Below are positions 63,009 to 64,000 of a stretch of 64,000 nucleotides of DNA, in pieces; the stretch's first letter is position 1; each line of letters starts with the position of its first letter. Source of the DNA: Pseudomonadota bacterium. GTDB taxonomy: Bacteria > Pseudomonadota > Gammaproteobacteria > Burkholderiales > Chitinibacteraceae. The notes beneath the pieces are model-generated. The model made no database searches. It saw only the letters and a program-made list of their open reading frames with translations, and was not told where the DNA came from. The position numbers were made by a program, and so were the translations under genes. The stretch covers positions 1-64,000 of the forward strand of contig JAGTRM010000021.1 in assembly GCA_018261735.1 (NCBI GenBank), given 5' to 3'.

Positions 63009-64000
63009 ATGCATCTCCCAGCCCTGCCCCATGCGCACGAGCGCCTGCAAATCGCCACGCCCCACGGCTCGGCCGATAGCCTGTTCCTGGCGCATTACGC
63101 CGGAAAAATCAAACCCCTGGTTATTCTGGCAGCCAATGCCCAAGCAGCAGCGCGACTGAAAGAAGAGATCCGCTGGCTGGCGCCGACCAAATCGGTGGTC
63201 ATGCTGCCCGACTGGGAAACACTGCCGTACGACCATTTCTCGCCGCACCATGAACTGATTTCCGAGCGGCTGGCGAGCCTGTGGCAGATACGGAACAACG
63301 AAGCCGATGTGCTGATCGTGCCGGTGCAAACCGCCATGAGCGTGTTGCCCCCGCTCGAATACCTGACCGCCTATTCGTTCTTCCTGAAAAAAGGCCAGAG
63401 ATTCGACGCCGACAAGCTGCGCGCTGATCTGGCCTTTGCCGGCTACAGCAACGTGACGCAGGTTTACGGACCGGGTGAGTTCTCGATCCGCGGCGGCCTG
63501 GTCGACCTGTTCCCGATGGGCTCGCCGCTGCCTTACCGCATCGACCTGTTCGATGACGAGATCGAAACCATCCGCACCTTCGACGTGGACAGCCAGCGCA
63601 GCCTTTACCCGGTGCCGGAGATCCGCCTGCTGCCAGCACGCGAATTTCCGCTCGACGACGGCGGACGCAGCAAATTCCGCCAGCGCTTTCGCGAAGAATT
63701 CGAGGGCGATCCATCCAAATCGCGCCTGTACAAGGACATCACCGCCGGCAGCACCCCGGCCGGGATCGAGTATTACCTGCCGCTGTTCTTCGACCACACC
63801 GCAACGCTGTTTGACTACCTGCCCGCCGATGCGGTGATTGTGCTGCAAGGCAACCTGCACCAGGCCGCCGAGCAGTACTGGCTCGATATCGCCGAACGCC
63901 ATCGCCTGAATATCGGCGACAAGGACCGGCCGATCCTGCCGCCCGCGCAGCTTTTCCTCGCGCCCGACCGCCTGTTCGGCGCCATCAAGAACTACCGCCG
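63009..64000 (+). CDS. mfd: Transcription-repair coupling factor, 5' part only
   Basis: The first 331 codons of Mfd, which removes stalled RNA polymerase and recruits UvrA. The N-terminal UvrB-like domains are present: SLFLAHYAG, PDWETLPYDHFSPHHELISERLASLW, VYGPGEFSIRGGLVDLFPMGSPLPYRIDLFDDEIETIRTFDVDSQRSL, the PAREFPLDD segment and SRLYKDITAGSTPAGIEYYLPLFF. The RNA-polymerase-interaction and translocase domains lie beyond the right edge. ATG 63009 was chosen from the promoter and family start. Confidence 0.95.
   Translation, partial: MHLPALPHAHERLQIATPHGSADSLFLAHYAGKIKPLVILAANAQAAARLKEEIRWLAPTKSVVMLPDWETLPYDHFSPHHELISERLASLWQIRNNEADVLIVPVQTAMSVLPPLEYLTAYSFFLKKGQRFDADKLRADLAFAGYSNVTQVYGPGEFSIRGGLVDLFPMGSPLPYRIDLFDDEIETIRTFDVDSQRSLYPVPEIRLLPAREFPLDDGGRSKFRQRFREEFEGDPSKSRLYKDITAGSTPAGIEYYLPLFFDHTATLFDYLPADAVIVLQGNLHQAAEQYWLDIAERHRLNIGDKDRPILPPAQLFLAPDRLFGAIKNYR

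Noticed and set aside
62859..63902. A reading frame that extends the MASE1-GGDEF-EAL protein to 1304 residues
   Set aside because: The extra 348 residues are antisense to mfd, lack homology and precede a better start at 62858.

Overview
The window looks like chromosome from a motile, heterotrophic betaproteobacterium, probably near Rhodocyclales or Nitrosomonadales; the order is a guess. Evidence: a betaproteobacterial-type proteasome homologue (BPH), the hrcA/nadK-recN arrangement, a sulfite reductase followed by DUF934, and trpE/trpGDC genes of betaproteobacterial type. Base composition is moderately GC-rich, except for one AT-rich gene near 58.4-58.9 kb and a few intergenic patches. I see no rRNA, CRISPR array, prophage or transposase; there is one tRNA, Arg(CCT).

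Layout. 1-3.3 kb: the start of a mannonate-dehydratase-like enolase gene, divergent from a complete DctP-DctQ-DctM TRAP transporter, probably for a sugar acid. 3.3-5.9 kb (minus): orn, then pncC-BPH-hslO with start/stop overlaps. 5.9-12.8 kb: housekeeping genes (M48 protease, phhB, rsgA, DUF2062, relA, pyk). 13-31.5 kb: motility and chemotaxis. On the minus strand fleS, hsbA, hsbR, cheB, fleR and fliEFGHIJ follow one another, with a good sigma-54 site in front of fliE. Divergent from them are cheV, cheV, cheY, cheZ, cheA and an EAL-HDOD gene. 31.6-36.6 kb: sulfite reductase plus DUF934, and pepN.

36.6-49.7 kb: the tryptophan genes are split. trpE follows a short reading frame with three Trp codons, a probable attenuator leader, while trpG-trpD-trpC lie about 7.5 kb away. 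Malic enzyme and the prkA-yeaH-spoVR stress cluster sit between them. trpD and trpC are further separated by an HDOD gene and a small monooxygenase-like gene. 49.7-58.4 kb: RibD-like reductase, MarC, an L,D-transpeptidase-GNAT fusion, tadA, rhodanese, SDR, recN, nadK, hrcA and mltB. 58.4-64 kb: an AT-rich HEPN-like orphan, a repeat-rich gap, rlmB, a MASE1-PAS-GGDEF-EAL protein, and the 5' part of mfd.

Best candidates for new biology are the coupled pncC-BPH-hslO operon, insertion of an HsbR/HsbA partner-switching pair and a receiver-less CheB between fleS and fleR, the trp leader with split trp genes, the LDT-GNAT fusion, and the HEPN-like orphan. All identifications come from reading translated sequence and motifs; no database search was run.
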